This document shows, piece after piece, positions 1-8,422 of a DNA stretch of 64,000 nucleotides. Position numbers and translations under genes: made by a program. Every line of letters starts with the position of its first letter. Within the stretch, counting starts at the first letter, position 1. Origin of the DNA: G963701675 sp963701675. Lineage in GTDB: Bacteria; Planctomycetota; Planctomycetia; Gemmatales; Gemmataceae. The notes under the pieces are model-generated. The model saw nothing but the letters and a program-made list of their open reading frames with translations, had not been told where the DNA came from and did no database searches. The stretch covers positions 4,526,001 to 4,590,000 of the forward strand of contig OY969623.1 of the NCBI GenBank assembly GCA_963701675.1, in the 5' to 3' direction.

Positions 1-2
1 CG

Positions 3-991
3 GCGGGTAATGCTCTGGTTTATTCGACATATCTGGGCGGTGCAGACAGCGACGGCGCCAACGAAATCGCGGTCGACGGTACCGGCGCCGCTTACCTAGC
101 CGGAAGTACGTCCTCCATCACCTTTCCGACGACGCCGGAAGCGTTCGACACGTCATACAACGGCGGTACTACTGATGCGTTCGCGGTTAAACTGGATCCG
201 TCCGGCAACGCCCTGATCTACTCAACCTTCCTCGGGGGTTCGGATGACGACAACGGTATTGGGATTGGTGTGAACGCTGACGGCACGGCCTATCTCACAG
301 GATCAACCGGGTCTCTGGATTTTCCAACCTCGCTCGGTGCTTTCGACCAGACATACAATGGCGATGTCGTCGACGGGTTCGTAACAAAGTTTGATGCCCG
401 CGCAAGCACCCTGATTTATTCCACATTTCTTGGCGGGGAAAAAATGACGGCGGCAACGGTATTGCCGTCGATGCTGACGGCAACGCGTACGTGACCGGAA
501 ACACGCTATCAGTGAATTTTCCTACAACTCCGGGCGCCTTCGATACGACGCATCTCCCGAGTGATGTTTTCGATGGATTCGCAACAAAACTGGATAGCAC
601 AGGTTCGGCATTGTCCTATTCGACATTCCTAAGCGGAGCCAGCGACTTTGCCCAGGCAATCGCTGTGGACGCCTTCGGCAACGTCTATCTCACCGGGCAG
701 GTTTCGTCCGGGTTCCCAACGACGTCGGGCGCTTACGACGCAACATACAACGGTGGTGGCGACGCGTGCCTGATGGTGCTTAATGCGGCCGGGACTGCTC
801 TCTTGTATTCCACGTATCTTGGCGGTTCTAACGTCGACATTGGATGGGGGATTGCCTTGGATAGCACGAGCAAAGTTTACATTGCTGGAACGACGGAATC
901 GTCTAACTTTCCGACTTCCCCGAACGCGCTAAAGCGGCGAAATCGTTTCGGCACGATCGATGGATTCGTCACCAAGTTTGCGCAAACGTAG
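3..991 (+). pseudogene. SBBP beta-propeller repeat protein, 5' cut by window, one frameshift
   Basis: The product is a run of SBBP-type repeats with recurring 'YSTYLGG', 'IAVDxxGNAYLTG' and 'FPTTxGAFDTTYNG' blocks, each about 55 residues; at least five are visible. Such repeats form secreted beta-propellers, common in large planctomycete surface proteins. The gene enters from outside the window, so no start or signal peptide is seen. The first frame (codons from base 3) runs to a TGA at 492-494. The repeat pattern continues in another frame from about base 443. The switch lies at the six-A run at 439-444, where one extra A or two fewer A would restore 'LGGE..NDGGNGIAVD'. It ends with TAG at 991. 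Whether the shift is real or a homopolymer sequencing error cannot be decided here. The family call is firm; the binding target is unknown. Confidence 0.75.
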
Positions 992-1186
992 ATTTCTTGG
1001 CTAATACGCAAATCCAAGGTGGCTACTAAATTGGAACCAAACTGCTTCACATCTTGAGGGCAAGAATGTGATTTTGCTTGTTGACGACCGACCGGCTTTC
1101 CGATATCAAACCACGCTCCAAGTCGAACGCTTTATCGCATGGCACATTGACGTGCGTCGTACGACACTGATTTTCGGAAGGGTTTC

Positions 1187-1312
1187 ATGATATCTGTGTT
1201 TCACCGACTTCGTAAGTCGGCCGCTCGCGGTCTGCGCCGAGAACGGCCCGCGCAATTCCGCCCTCGCTTACAAGTACTTGAAGGGGAAAAACTGGTGTCA
1301 GTTCTATTTTGA
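1187..1312 (+). pseudogene. Truncated leader of an LEPR/LEDRT-type secreted protein
   Basis: A 41-codon reading frame starts at ATG 1187 after a GGAAGGG-like ribosome binding site. Its product has the basic N-terminus and 'FRPRLQVLEGEKL' block that opens the giant planctomycete surface proteins (compare 'FRPRVESLEDRTVL' in the gene at 3138). The frame stops at TGA 1312, inside the palindromic element that begins at 1293. The leader therefore appears cut off by insertion of that element. It is probably a dead 5' fragment whose 3' part may be the open stretch at 1383-2039. Confidence 0.5.
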
Positions 1313-1377
1313 CACATGGCTGTCAAAACTTGGTACGGTCCTAGCTTAGGACAGTACCCAAATATGAACTGACACCA
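1293..1377. repeat. 85-bp palindromic REP/MITE-like element
   Basis: Perfect 12-bp terminal inverted repeats, TGGTGTCAGTTC at 1293-1304 and GAACTGACACCA at 1366-1377, enclose two further hairpins: TTTGACA/TGTCAAA around 1308-1327 and a larger imperfect GGTAC.GTCCTA/TAGGAC.GTACC hairpin at about 1332-1358. No protein is encoded. The architecture (outer inverted repeat, two inner hairpins) resembles REP/BIME elements mobilised by IS200-like (RAYT) transposases, though no transposase lies nearby. It sits immediately after the LEPR-like leader fragment, as if inserted into that gene. Confidence 0.65.
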
Positions 1378-1382
1378 TTTAA

Positions 1383-2039
1383 TCACCATTTAATACGGTT
1401 TGTTTTCATAGCTCCGGACTGGACTTCCACGCCGGAACGACGAAAAACGTGCGCCCGGATCAATGTGACCCGAGCGAGCCAGACGAGCCAATTCCCGCTT
1501 ACAACAACGGCGGCGCCAAGATTGCCGGCATTAGCGACAAGGATCAGCATGGGGAAGCTCGTCCTGGCACCATCGATTCTGACAACACCGACGTAGGCGC
1601 TGTCGAATGCCAACGGCAGAATTGCCAAGGCACCAGCAGCTTCGGCGGCGGTGAGGACGATGAGGCCATTCCCCCGCCGCCTAACCACGGCGTGTCCGCG
1701 TCAGAGACCTATGCCGTGTTCGCGGGGCCCGACACAAACTTCGGCGACGATGCCGTCGCGCCTCCGCCAATGAGCCTCGACGCGGCGCTGGACGATGCGA
1801 TCGAGCCGTTGGCGCCAACCACTCGCATGCCGCGGCGGTCTGCGGCGACGCCGTCGTACCTGGCAATGTTCGATCCGCTGCCGGCGATTCATGTTCCCGC
1901 GGCGGGGTCTGAGACCCGCGCCGAGCGCTGGGTGACCCGCACTCTCCGCGAGTGCGGCTACCAATCGTTCTGCTGGGTCCATTGTGGACCTTCGGAGAAC
2001 CATACGCCAACGCTGGAGCACGCCGGGATCGTGAGATGA
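1383..2039 (+). pseudogene. Probable C-terminal remnant of a right-handed beta-helix surface protein
   Basis: An open stretch without a convincing start (only GTG at 1449) encodes 'DQHGEARP' followed by 'DNTDVGAVE'. That spacing matches the DQRGxxRP...DIGAYE ending of choice-of-anchor/beta-helix domains, as at about 4195-4250 in the next large gene. A Pro/Ala/Asp-rich tail follows. Together with the truncated leader at 1187 it probably represents the two ends of one decayed gene separated by the 85-bp element and a deletion. The opposite strand also has a 101-codon ORF here, but without recognisable motifs. Confidence is modest. Confidence 0.35.
1904..1928. repeat. GGGGTCTGAGACCCGCGCCG short repeat, copy A
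   Basis: The segment matches the repeat cluster at 2372-2450 with one difference (TCTGAGACC versus TCAGAGACC). The core GGGTC..GAGACCC is itself partly palindromic. It lies inside the remnant open frame and supports the view that this frame is no longer under coding constraint. Confidence 0.5.
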
Positions 2040-2592
2040 TTCACGTTGTGCTCCCGGTTGAAAATGCACCCAAAACGTCCTCGTTCCACACTTGACAATC
2101 CGCTGTGCCACGCGATAGGAATGATCGGCGTGCGTGCGGAGCGCGATGAGTTTCGAGTGACGCGCCTGCCCCTGCACTGAGGAAACGAAATTGACATGGC
2201 ACGTTGGTTTGGAATGCGTTTGTTGAATGGCAGCCAGGGTGAAACTGTCAAGGTGTGCCATGGAGCGCATTCCACCATTACTTATGGTGTTTTATGGAAA
2301 GGTTTCGGCCCTAAAGTGCGACACACACCATCAACGGGTGCCATAAAAGCGCATTTCACCGAACGTTCGACGGGGTCAGAGACCCGCGCCGAGCGCGTAC
2401 GCGGGGCTCAGAGACCCGCCGAGCGTGAGAAGAGACCCGTGCCGAGCACGAGCAGTGGACCTGGTCTCCTTACCGCGCCGTCCCCGCGACGCGAAAGATT
2501 TTAAGTCTGGACCATTGCAACCAAAGTATGTATACTTATGTACACTTGCAAGCGCCTACCGCGAAAGTGTGCACACTCGGGGGGTGGAATCG
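2040..2592. other. Intergenic region with repeat cluster, no gene seen
   Basis: No supported coding frame. A TTGACA hexamer at about 2092 could be a -35 box but no clear -10 follows. The second half carries the GGGGTCAGAGACCC repeats (2372-2450). ORFs on both strands here lack family motifs and plausible ribosome sites. Confidence 0.5.
2372..2450. repeat. Cluster of three degenerate GAGACCCGxGCCGAGC repeats
   Basis: Three imperfect copies follow each other: 2372-2396, 2403-2425 and about 2427-2450, all sharing AGAGACCCG followed by GCCGAGC. A fourth copy lies at 1904-1928. They look like a dispersed GC-rich repeat family, not a gene or a CRISPR array, because spacers are absent or only a few bases long. 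Confidence 0.5.
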
Positions 2593-2862
2593 ATGGTTAT
2601 TCACGACGGCAAGTTGTTGTCCGCCAGGCAAGTCGCCCGGCATTTGAAAATTGGGGTTAGAACGGTGTGGCGGTGGGCGGCCATCGGGGCGCTGCCGCCT
2701 CCCATTCGATGTGGGGTGCGTCTCACCCGTTGGCGCTTGACCGACATCCAACGGACTATTGAGGATGCGTCGACGAGCGCCACCGTATGCCAAGCATCGA
2801 ATTCGATTGAATCCATCCATCTCCAGACCGGCTTGGGTGTGGAGTCGTGCGGAATTGATTGA
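2593..2862 (+). CDS. Small helix-turn-helix (excisionase/MerR-like) DNA-binding protein
   Basis: The 89-residue product starts at ATG 2593 behind a GGGGTGG ribosome site. Residues 7-50 form a winged helix-turn-helix of the AlpA/excisionase type: 'LLSARQVARHLKIGVRTVWR' followed by a 'GALPPPIRCGVRLTRW' wing. Such proteins bind DNA as small regulators or excisionases. The C-terminal 40 residues show no motif. It stands alone between repeat-rich spacers, with no integrase nearby, so a role in excision is not supported. A longer start upstream (2425) would add residues with no family resemblance and is rejected. Confidence 0.7.
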   Translation: MVIHDGKLLSARQVARHLKIGVRTVWRWAAIGALPPPIRCGVRLTRWRLTDIQRTIEDASTSATVCQASNSIESIHLQTGLGVESCGID

Positions 2863-3137
2863 TCAAGCGGGCGGCATTTCTGTGAAATTCAGATCTTCGC
2901 GCGATTTTTCACTCAACGTTGCTTGCCGAAGACGGTAAAATTGGTATCAATTGCCCGCCTTCGCCACTCTCCCGCCGGCGACAAAAACACGGAACCGCCG
3001 GCTGACGGGCGCCATAAACGGGACAAGTACAAACAATACGAACCGCAATCGGCAAGCCTCAGATGGGCTTCCAAGTTTGCGATTCCTTATCGGCATTTTT
3101 TGGTGGTTGGTGATTCTCCCTACGAGGTGACTTCTTC

Positions 3138-6100
3138 ATGCGTCTGTCCCATTTCGTTCAGCGGTCGGCTCGCTCACTTCGGCGTTGGATTCGAGGTCGT
3201 GATACTCGCTTATGGCATGGATTGAATGGACGACGGCGATTTCGCCCTCGCGTCGAGTCGCTGGAAGATCGCACGGTCCTGACGACGGTAACCAACCTCG
3301 ACGATGCAGGGGCTGGATCGCTCCGCGATGCCATCGCCATAACCGCTGCCGGCGACACCGTGGATTTTGCCGACGGACTGACTGGAACTATCACTCTCAC
3401 CGACCTGAGCGGACCGCTCATGATCGACAAGGCACCTCACGATTGAAGCTGCCCGGCGCTTCGGTGATCACGATCAGCGGCGGCGATGTGACTCAGATCA
3501 TGTCGATCGGCTTCGGTCTTCTGGTATCCATATCGGACTTGACGTTAAGCGACGGCAACGGCGACTTCGGCGGGGCCATCATCTCCAGCGGCGAACTTTC
3601 CCTTACCAATGTTGTTGTGGCCGACAACGAAACGACCGACACGGGCGGCGGCATCTATAACGATCCAGACGGCATTCTGAACGTCGCCAATAGTCTCTTT
3701 ACCGGCAACACCACCGGCGGCGACGGCGGCGGCATCACCAATGACGGTGAGATGCACCTGGTTAACGTCACGCTATTCAACAACTCGGCCCTCTACGGCG
3801 GCGCCATCAGCAACCTCGGCTTTCTCGACGCGACTAACGTTACGATTACCGGCAACCATGCCGACATCTGGGGCGGCGGCATCTTCACCGACCTCGACAC
3901 GGTCGTAACCCTGGTGAACACCATCGTCGCCCTAAACACTGCCGACGATGAAGGCCCGGACCTCAACGGCGAGTTTGACGGACTGACCTCCTCGAACAGC
4001 ATCATCGGCGACGGCACCGCGAGCACCGGCATCGATGACGGCACGAACAGCAACCAGGTCGGCACGGACGTCGCCCCGATCGATCCCTTGCTCGGCGTCT
4101 TGCAAGACAACGGCGGCAGCATGCAGACGTTTTCTCTGCTGTTGACAAGCCCGGCTATCGACGCCGGCACCAACACCGGCGCCCCTGCAACCGACCAACG
4201 CGGCTTCAACCGCATCGTCAACACGACCGCCGACATCGGCGCCTATGAATACCAACCGCCCGAGACCGCGGTTTCCACGCCGACGAGTTCCGGAACCCCG
4301 TCGATTCCCGGAGAAGATGTCACCTTCACGGTAACGGTGGCCGGCGTCGCGGACGGATCGAACACTCCTACTGGCACCGTGACATTTTTTGACGGCGCCA
4401 CGGAGCTAGGTACCGTGGATCTCGTGGACGGTGAGGCCTCGTTCGTCGCCTCCGGCCTGACGGTCGGCGATCACATCATCACCGCGACTTACAATGGTGT
4501 GACCATCGGCGACTTCGAGTTTGATGCGGACACATCCGACTCGTTCACGCAAGTTGTCGCGCAGGGTGACTCCACGACCGTGGTGACCAGCAGCGCCAGT
4601 CCTTCGTTCCCTGGGCAGGACGTAATTTTCACGGCCACGGTTTCGGCGACCGGCGGCACGCCGACGGGTGATGTTGAATTCTTCGACGGCGTCACTTCAC
4701 TCGGTACGTTCGCTTTGGTCGGCGGCATCGCTTCGGTCACGGTGAATACACTCAGTCTCGGCGATCATTCGATCACGGCGGTGTACGAAGGCGATACGAG
4801 CTTCAACGGCAGCACGTCGGACGCCGTCACGCAGACGGTCGCAAAGGCCGACACGACCGCCGTGGTGGTTAGCGACGGCAGCCCATCGTTCTTCGGAGAC
4901 GACGTAACGTTTACAGTCACCGTCTCGGCGACCGGCGGTACGCCGACAGGAGATGTCGAGTTCTTCGACGGCGTTACATCGCTCGGCACCGTCGCCTTGG
5001 TTGGCGGCACGGCCTCGGTAACCGTCAATACCCTCACCGTAGGCGACCACTCCATCACCGCGGTTTATGAAGGCGACGACAGCTTTAACGCCGACACATC
5101 GGACGCCATCACGCAAACCGTGAACAAGCAAACGGTCACCATCACGCTGACGAGTTCCGCGGAACCGTCGACGTTCCAACAGACCATCACTCTGACGGCG
5201 ACGCTAACACCCGACGGCGGCAGCGGAACCGCAACGGGTCAGGTCGAGTTTTTCGACGGCGCCACTTCGCTGGGCACCGCGACTCTAACCAACAACATCG
5301 CAACGCTGGACGTGTCGACGCTTTCTGTCGGATCGCATTCGATCACGGCGACCTATGCCGGCGACGACAATTTCGAAACCGAAACCTCGACGGCGCTAAG
5401 CCAGACGGTGAACAAAGCCCTCACCAATACCACGCTCGTCATCACGCCAAATCCCGCGGGGGCCGGTACCACCGTCACCTACACGGCGACGGTCGTCGGC
5501 GTTCCAACGGGTACGGTTAAGCCGACGGGCATGGTGGTATTTGTCGCCAATCCCGGCACCGCTTCGGAAGAAGTGATCGGCAGCGCTGCGTTGGATGCCA
5601 ACGGCGAAGCGGAAATTACTTCGAGCGCACTCGGAATCGGCACCCACACGGTCGTCGCCCAATATGGAGAACCCGACGGCGATCAGAACTTCTTGACCAG
5701 CGAGTCGTCCCCCATTGTCTTCAACGTGCAAGGAACGACGACGACGACGGTTGTCAGCTCGAAGCCCAAAACCAATTTCAACGAAGAAGTGACCTTCACC
5801 GCGACGGTAACTCCGACAGGCGGTGGGACCGCAACCGGCAACGTCACATTCCTTGACGGCACGAAGGTGCTTGGAACAACCGCCCTGTCCAACGGCGTGG
5901 CGACATTGACTACGAAGGCATTGCTCGTCGGCGGGCACAAGATCACCGCCCGATTCGAAGGCCAAGGCGAGCTGGCCACCAGCACGTCTTCGCAGATCAC
6001 GCAAAATGTCGTCAATGGCGATCTCTTTGCCGTCGCGGGCTCACCCGGGCAGGTGCAGTGGTTCACTAAGGAGGATGGCGCCTTCGTCGATGAATTCACG

Positions 6101-7045
6101 GCATTCGAGGATACCACGAGCAATGTGTCGGTTGCATGGGGTGATATGACAGGCGACGGCTTCGCGGAACTCATCGTCGCGCGCACCGAAGGGCAGGCGT
6201 TGATACGGATATACGACGGCGCAGCCATTGCCGACGGCACCTTCACCGCGGCCGACCCGGATGCCTTCCTGCTCGCGGAAGTGGAAGCGTTCGATTCGAT
6301 TTACAACGTCGGCGCCTTTGTCGCGGCCACCGATGTCAACGGCGACGGGTTCATGGACCTGATCACGGCAGCATCGCTCGGAAACCCGCACGTCAAGATT
6401 TACAACGGCAAGGCCGTGTCCGATGGAACGCTGGAGGCGAATCCGGAATCACACCTTTTGGGTTCGTACTTTGCGTACGCCCCGCTGAATCAGAACATGG
6501 GCGTCAACGTGGCCGGCGGCGATGTCAACAACGACGGAAATCCGGATGTGATTACTGCCGCCTCATCGGGAAATCCGCACGTCAAAGTGTACGACGGCGC
6601 TTCGATCAAGGCCGGGACCTTCGCCGCGACACCGGAAAACCACGTCCTGGTGTCCTTCATCGCGGATGCCCTGGGTACCGGGATCGGGGCGACCGTGGCG
6701 GTCGGCGACACGAACGGCGACGGGTTCGGCGATATCATCACGGCCGCTGTGGCGACGACTTCCGATGTCCGGGTTTTTAGCGGCAAGGCTGTCGCTGACA
6801 ATAACTTCAACGTCGACACGAGCCAGCTGGACCAGTTCTTCGCATTTGAACTTCAATTCGCCATCGGCGTGGCACTCGGCGCGGCCGATTTTGACGACGA
6901 CGGCATCGCCGAGATCGTGACCGGCGCGAAAGCCGGATCGCCACATTACCGAGTTGTCGCCGGTGATTCGAGCGGCGTCAAGCCTCCCGCGACCATCGAC
7001 GACATCGCCATCGGCATCGGCGGCGGCATCAACGTGGCCGTCTAA
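3138..7045 (+). pseudogene. Giant secreted Ig-like repeat/FG-GAP protein with frameshift near 3433-3452
   Basis: About 1300 residues. An N-terminal basic leader with 'FRPRVESLEDRTVL' is followed by 'NLDDAGAGSLRDAI', the usual opening of choice-of-anchor beta-helix proteins. Next come a beta-helix segment ending in 'TDQRGFN..DIGAYEY' (to about 4255) and six Ig-like repeats of about 95 residues (about 4261-6010), each with 'FFDGxTSLGT' and 'GDHSITAVYEGD' blocks. The C-terminus has five FG-GAP/VCBS-like calcium motifs such as 'DVNGDGFMD' and 'DTNGDGFGD' (6010-7040). Reading frame 0 stops at TGA 3444-3446. 'LTIE' lies in a second frame and 'PGASVITI' in a third, so two single-base insertions within about 20 bp are implied. 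It is probably a cell-surface or adhesion protein. Export route and ligand are unknown. Confidence 0.8.
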
Positions 7046-7059
7046 GAGCTTCAACATCC

Positions 7060-7102
7060 AGCCCACGGCGTTCGCTTTCAGCGGACCCGTGGGCTTTTTT
7101 TT
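7060..7102 (+). terminator. Rho-independent terminator
   Basis: A 9-bp perfect stem AGCCCACGG (7060-7068) / CCGTGGGCT (7087-7095) is followed directly by a run of T. It lies 15 bp after the stop of the giant repeat protein and ends at the 3' end of the convergent gene. Confidence 0.9.
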
Positions 7103-7103
7103 G

Positions 7104-7847
7104 TTATGTCATCGCCTCATCGACGGGATCGCCGGCTTCCAGCATGCGGGCAGGCGTCTTCGTTCCCAATCGCCGGCCGAGGTGCAGCAACAAGGCCGCG
7201 AGGTCCGCGAAGCGAACCGCATAGACGTCGCGCATCACCATGTGCCCGTCCGATCGGAAGTAAAGTGGGTAAGTTCGAACCTCTCTACCACAGGCAATGA
7301 CGGAGTTAAGTCGACTCTGGATCACTCCATAGACGGCGGACGTGTTGATCGGCATGTACCACCGATTGCCCTTTTTCTGGTTTGCGGCAAGCGAGGTGTG
7401 GAAGACACTCCAGTCGCAGTAAACGCGCTGATTGCGATAACGTAAGACGACGCCGTGGCGGCGCAGCACCATTACGCCGCCGCGCAGCCAGTGCCAGAAG
7501 AAACCAATGCCCAACAGCGGCACCACGAACACGGCGCCTAACAGCAGGACGCGGTCGATACGCGCCGCATCACCCACCATAGGCTTGTCGATTCGATAGA
7601 ACACCCAGCCGCAGGAAAGAGCGAAGCCGCACAGCAACCCGAGGACGACGGCCTGGGCGTAACAGCGCATCGGTCCAATCACCACATCTTGCCGCTCTAA
7701 GAGCGTTTCGGATTCGTTCCAAAGCTCGTCGTGATCGGGCACAGCCGAGCGCAATCGCCGTTGAAAGAACCGGTCGATCGCCAGGATAATGTCTACCGCC
7801 ACCGCAAAGAGCAGATGTTCCACCATGTTGCAATCCGGAGTACACAA
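7104..7847 (-). CDS. Hypothetical membrane protein
   Basis: I do not recognise the family. The 247-residue product has two clear hydrophobic segments ('QAVVLGLLCGFALSCGWVFY' near residue 64 and 'VLLLGAVFVVPLLGIGFFW' near 100). They are followed by a PH-like cytoplasmic stretch ('GGVMVLRRHGVVLRYRNQRV', then 'RTYPLYFRSDGHMVM'), an arrangement seen in bacterial PH-domain membrane proteins. The start may be the first ATG or the internal Met at residue 8, just upstream of the hydrophobic region. It is divergent from the BlaI-type operon and convergent with the giant repeat gene. No partner is suggested by context. Confidence 0.6.
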   Translation of the reverse strand: MCTPDCNMVEHLLFAVAVDIILAIDRFFQRRLRSAVPDHDELWNESETLLERQDVVIGPMRCYAQAVVLGLLCGFALSCGWVFYRIDKPMVGDAARIDRVLLLGAVFVVPLLGIGFFWHWLRGGVMVLRRHGVVLRYRNQRVYCDWSVFHTSLAANQKKGNRWYMPINTSAVYGVIQSRLNSVIACGREVRTYPLYFRSDGHMVMRDVYAVRFADLAALLLHLGRRLGTKTPARMLEAGDPVDEAMT

Positions 7848-7901
7848 GCCACACTTTGGTTCGCACGGCGCAAATTATGGAAGCGGAGCGCGGATTTCTA
7901 C

Positions 7902-7938
7902 TTGACACTCTCTGACACGGTGTAGTAGAATCTACTAC
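7902..7938 (+). promoter_or_regulatory. Promoter with overlapping BlaI-type operator
   Basis: A TTGACA -35 box at 7902-7907 and a TAGAAT -10 box at 7926-7931 are separated by 18 bp. The -10 lies inside a 17-bp near-perfect palindrome, GTAGTAGAATCTACTAC (7922-7938). BlaI/MecI repressors bind TACA/TGTA- or TACTA/TAGTA-type dyads, and the first gene downstream encodes such a repressor. Autoregulation of the operon is therefore inferred. Confidence 0.75.
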
Positions 7939-7975
7939 GCAATGTAGGAGACAGGCGGCGCGGGCGGGGTATGAC

Positions 7976-8371
7976 ATGCCTTCTCGTCGGCTGACGATCA
8001 GCGACACCGAGCTCGAAGTGCTGAAAGTCCTGTGGGAAAACGGGCCAGGCACCGTGCGTGAACTGAGCGCCATCCTACGAGAACAAGGTCGCACTTGGGT
8101 GTACAATACCGTCCTAACCTTGCTGCAACGCTTGGAAGCCAAGGGCTACGTGCAGAGCGACAAGCGCGAACAAGCGCACGTTTTCCATGCGGTCGTTTCA
8201 CGCGACACCTTGTTGCGGGACCATCTAAAAGAGCTGGCGGAACAGCTTTGCGAGGGGGCGCCGGCGCCGCTCGTGCTCGCACTGGTTGAGGGGCACCGAT
8301 TCACGGCCGAGGAGATTGAGCATTTTCGCCAACTCCTGGACCGCTTGGACCGGAAAAAGGCAAAGCGCTAG
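7976..8371 (+). CDS. BlaI/MecI/CopY-family transcriptional repressor
   Basis: The 131-residue product has the BlaI winged helix: 'LTISDTELEVLKVLWENGPG', then 'TVRELSAIL', and 'TWVYNTVLTLLQRLEAKGYV' as recognition helix, ending before a dimerisation helix around residues 90-125. Length and motifs are typical. In classical systems the repressor is removed by proteolysis when an M56 sensor is triggered. Here the next gene, 51 bp downstream, encodes an M56 peptidase, and a matching operator overlaps the promoter upstream. The inducer is unknown. No beta-lactamase gene is present, so resistance is not implied. Confidence 0.92.
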   Translation: MPSRRLTISDTELEVLKVLWENGPGTVRELSAILREQGRTWVYNTVLTLLQRLEAKGYVQSDKREQAHVFHAVVSRDTLLRDHLKELAEQLCEGAPAPLVLALVEGHRFTAEEIEHFRQLLDRLDRKKAKR

Positions 8372-8422
8372 ACGGTTGGTTTCCAGACTCCGCATCATTC
8401 CTCGTCGGATGGAGCGCGAACA

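Noticed and set aside
1383..1688. Minus-strand 101-codon ORF as a gene
   Set aside because: Hydrophobic translation but no ribosome site or recognisable family; it is antisense to the frame with a beta-helix C-terminal motif.
2372..2450. Short CRISPR array
   Set aside because: Copies are degenerate, spacers are missing or a few bases long, and no cas genes are nearby.
4640..5110. CRISPR or satellite array
   Set aside because: The repetition is coding: it reflects consecutive Ig-like protein repeats of about 95 residues, not short repeats with unique spacers.
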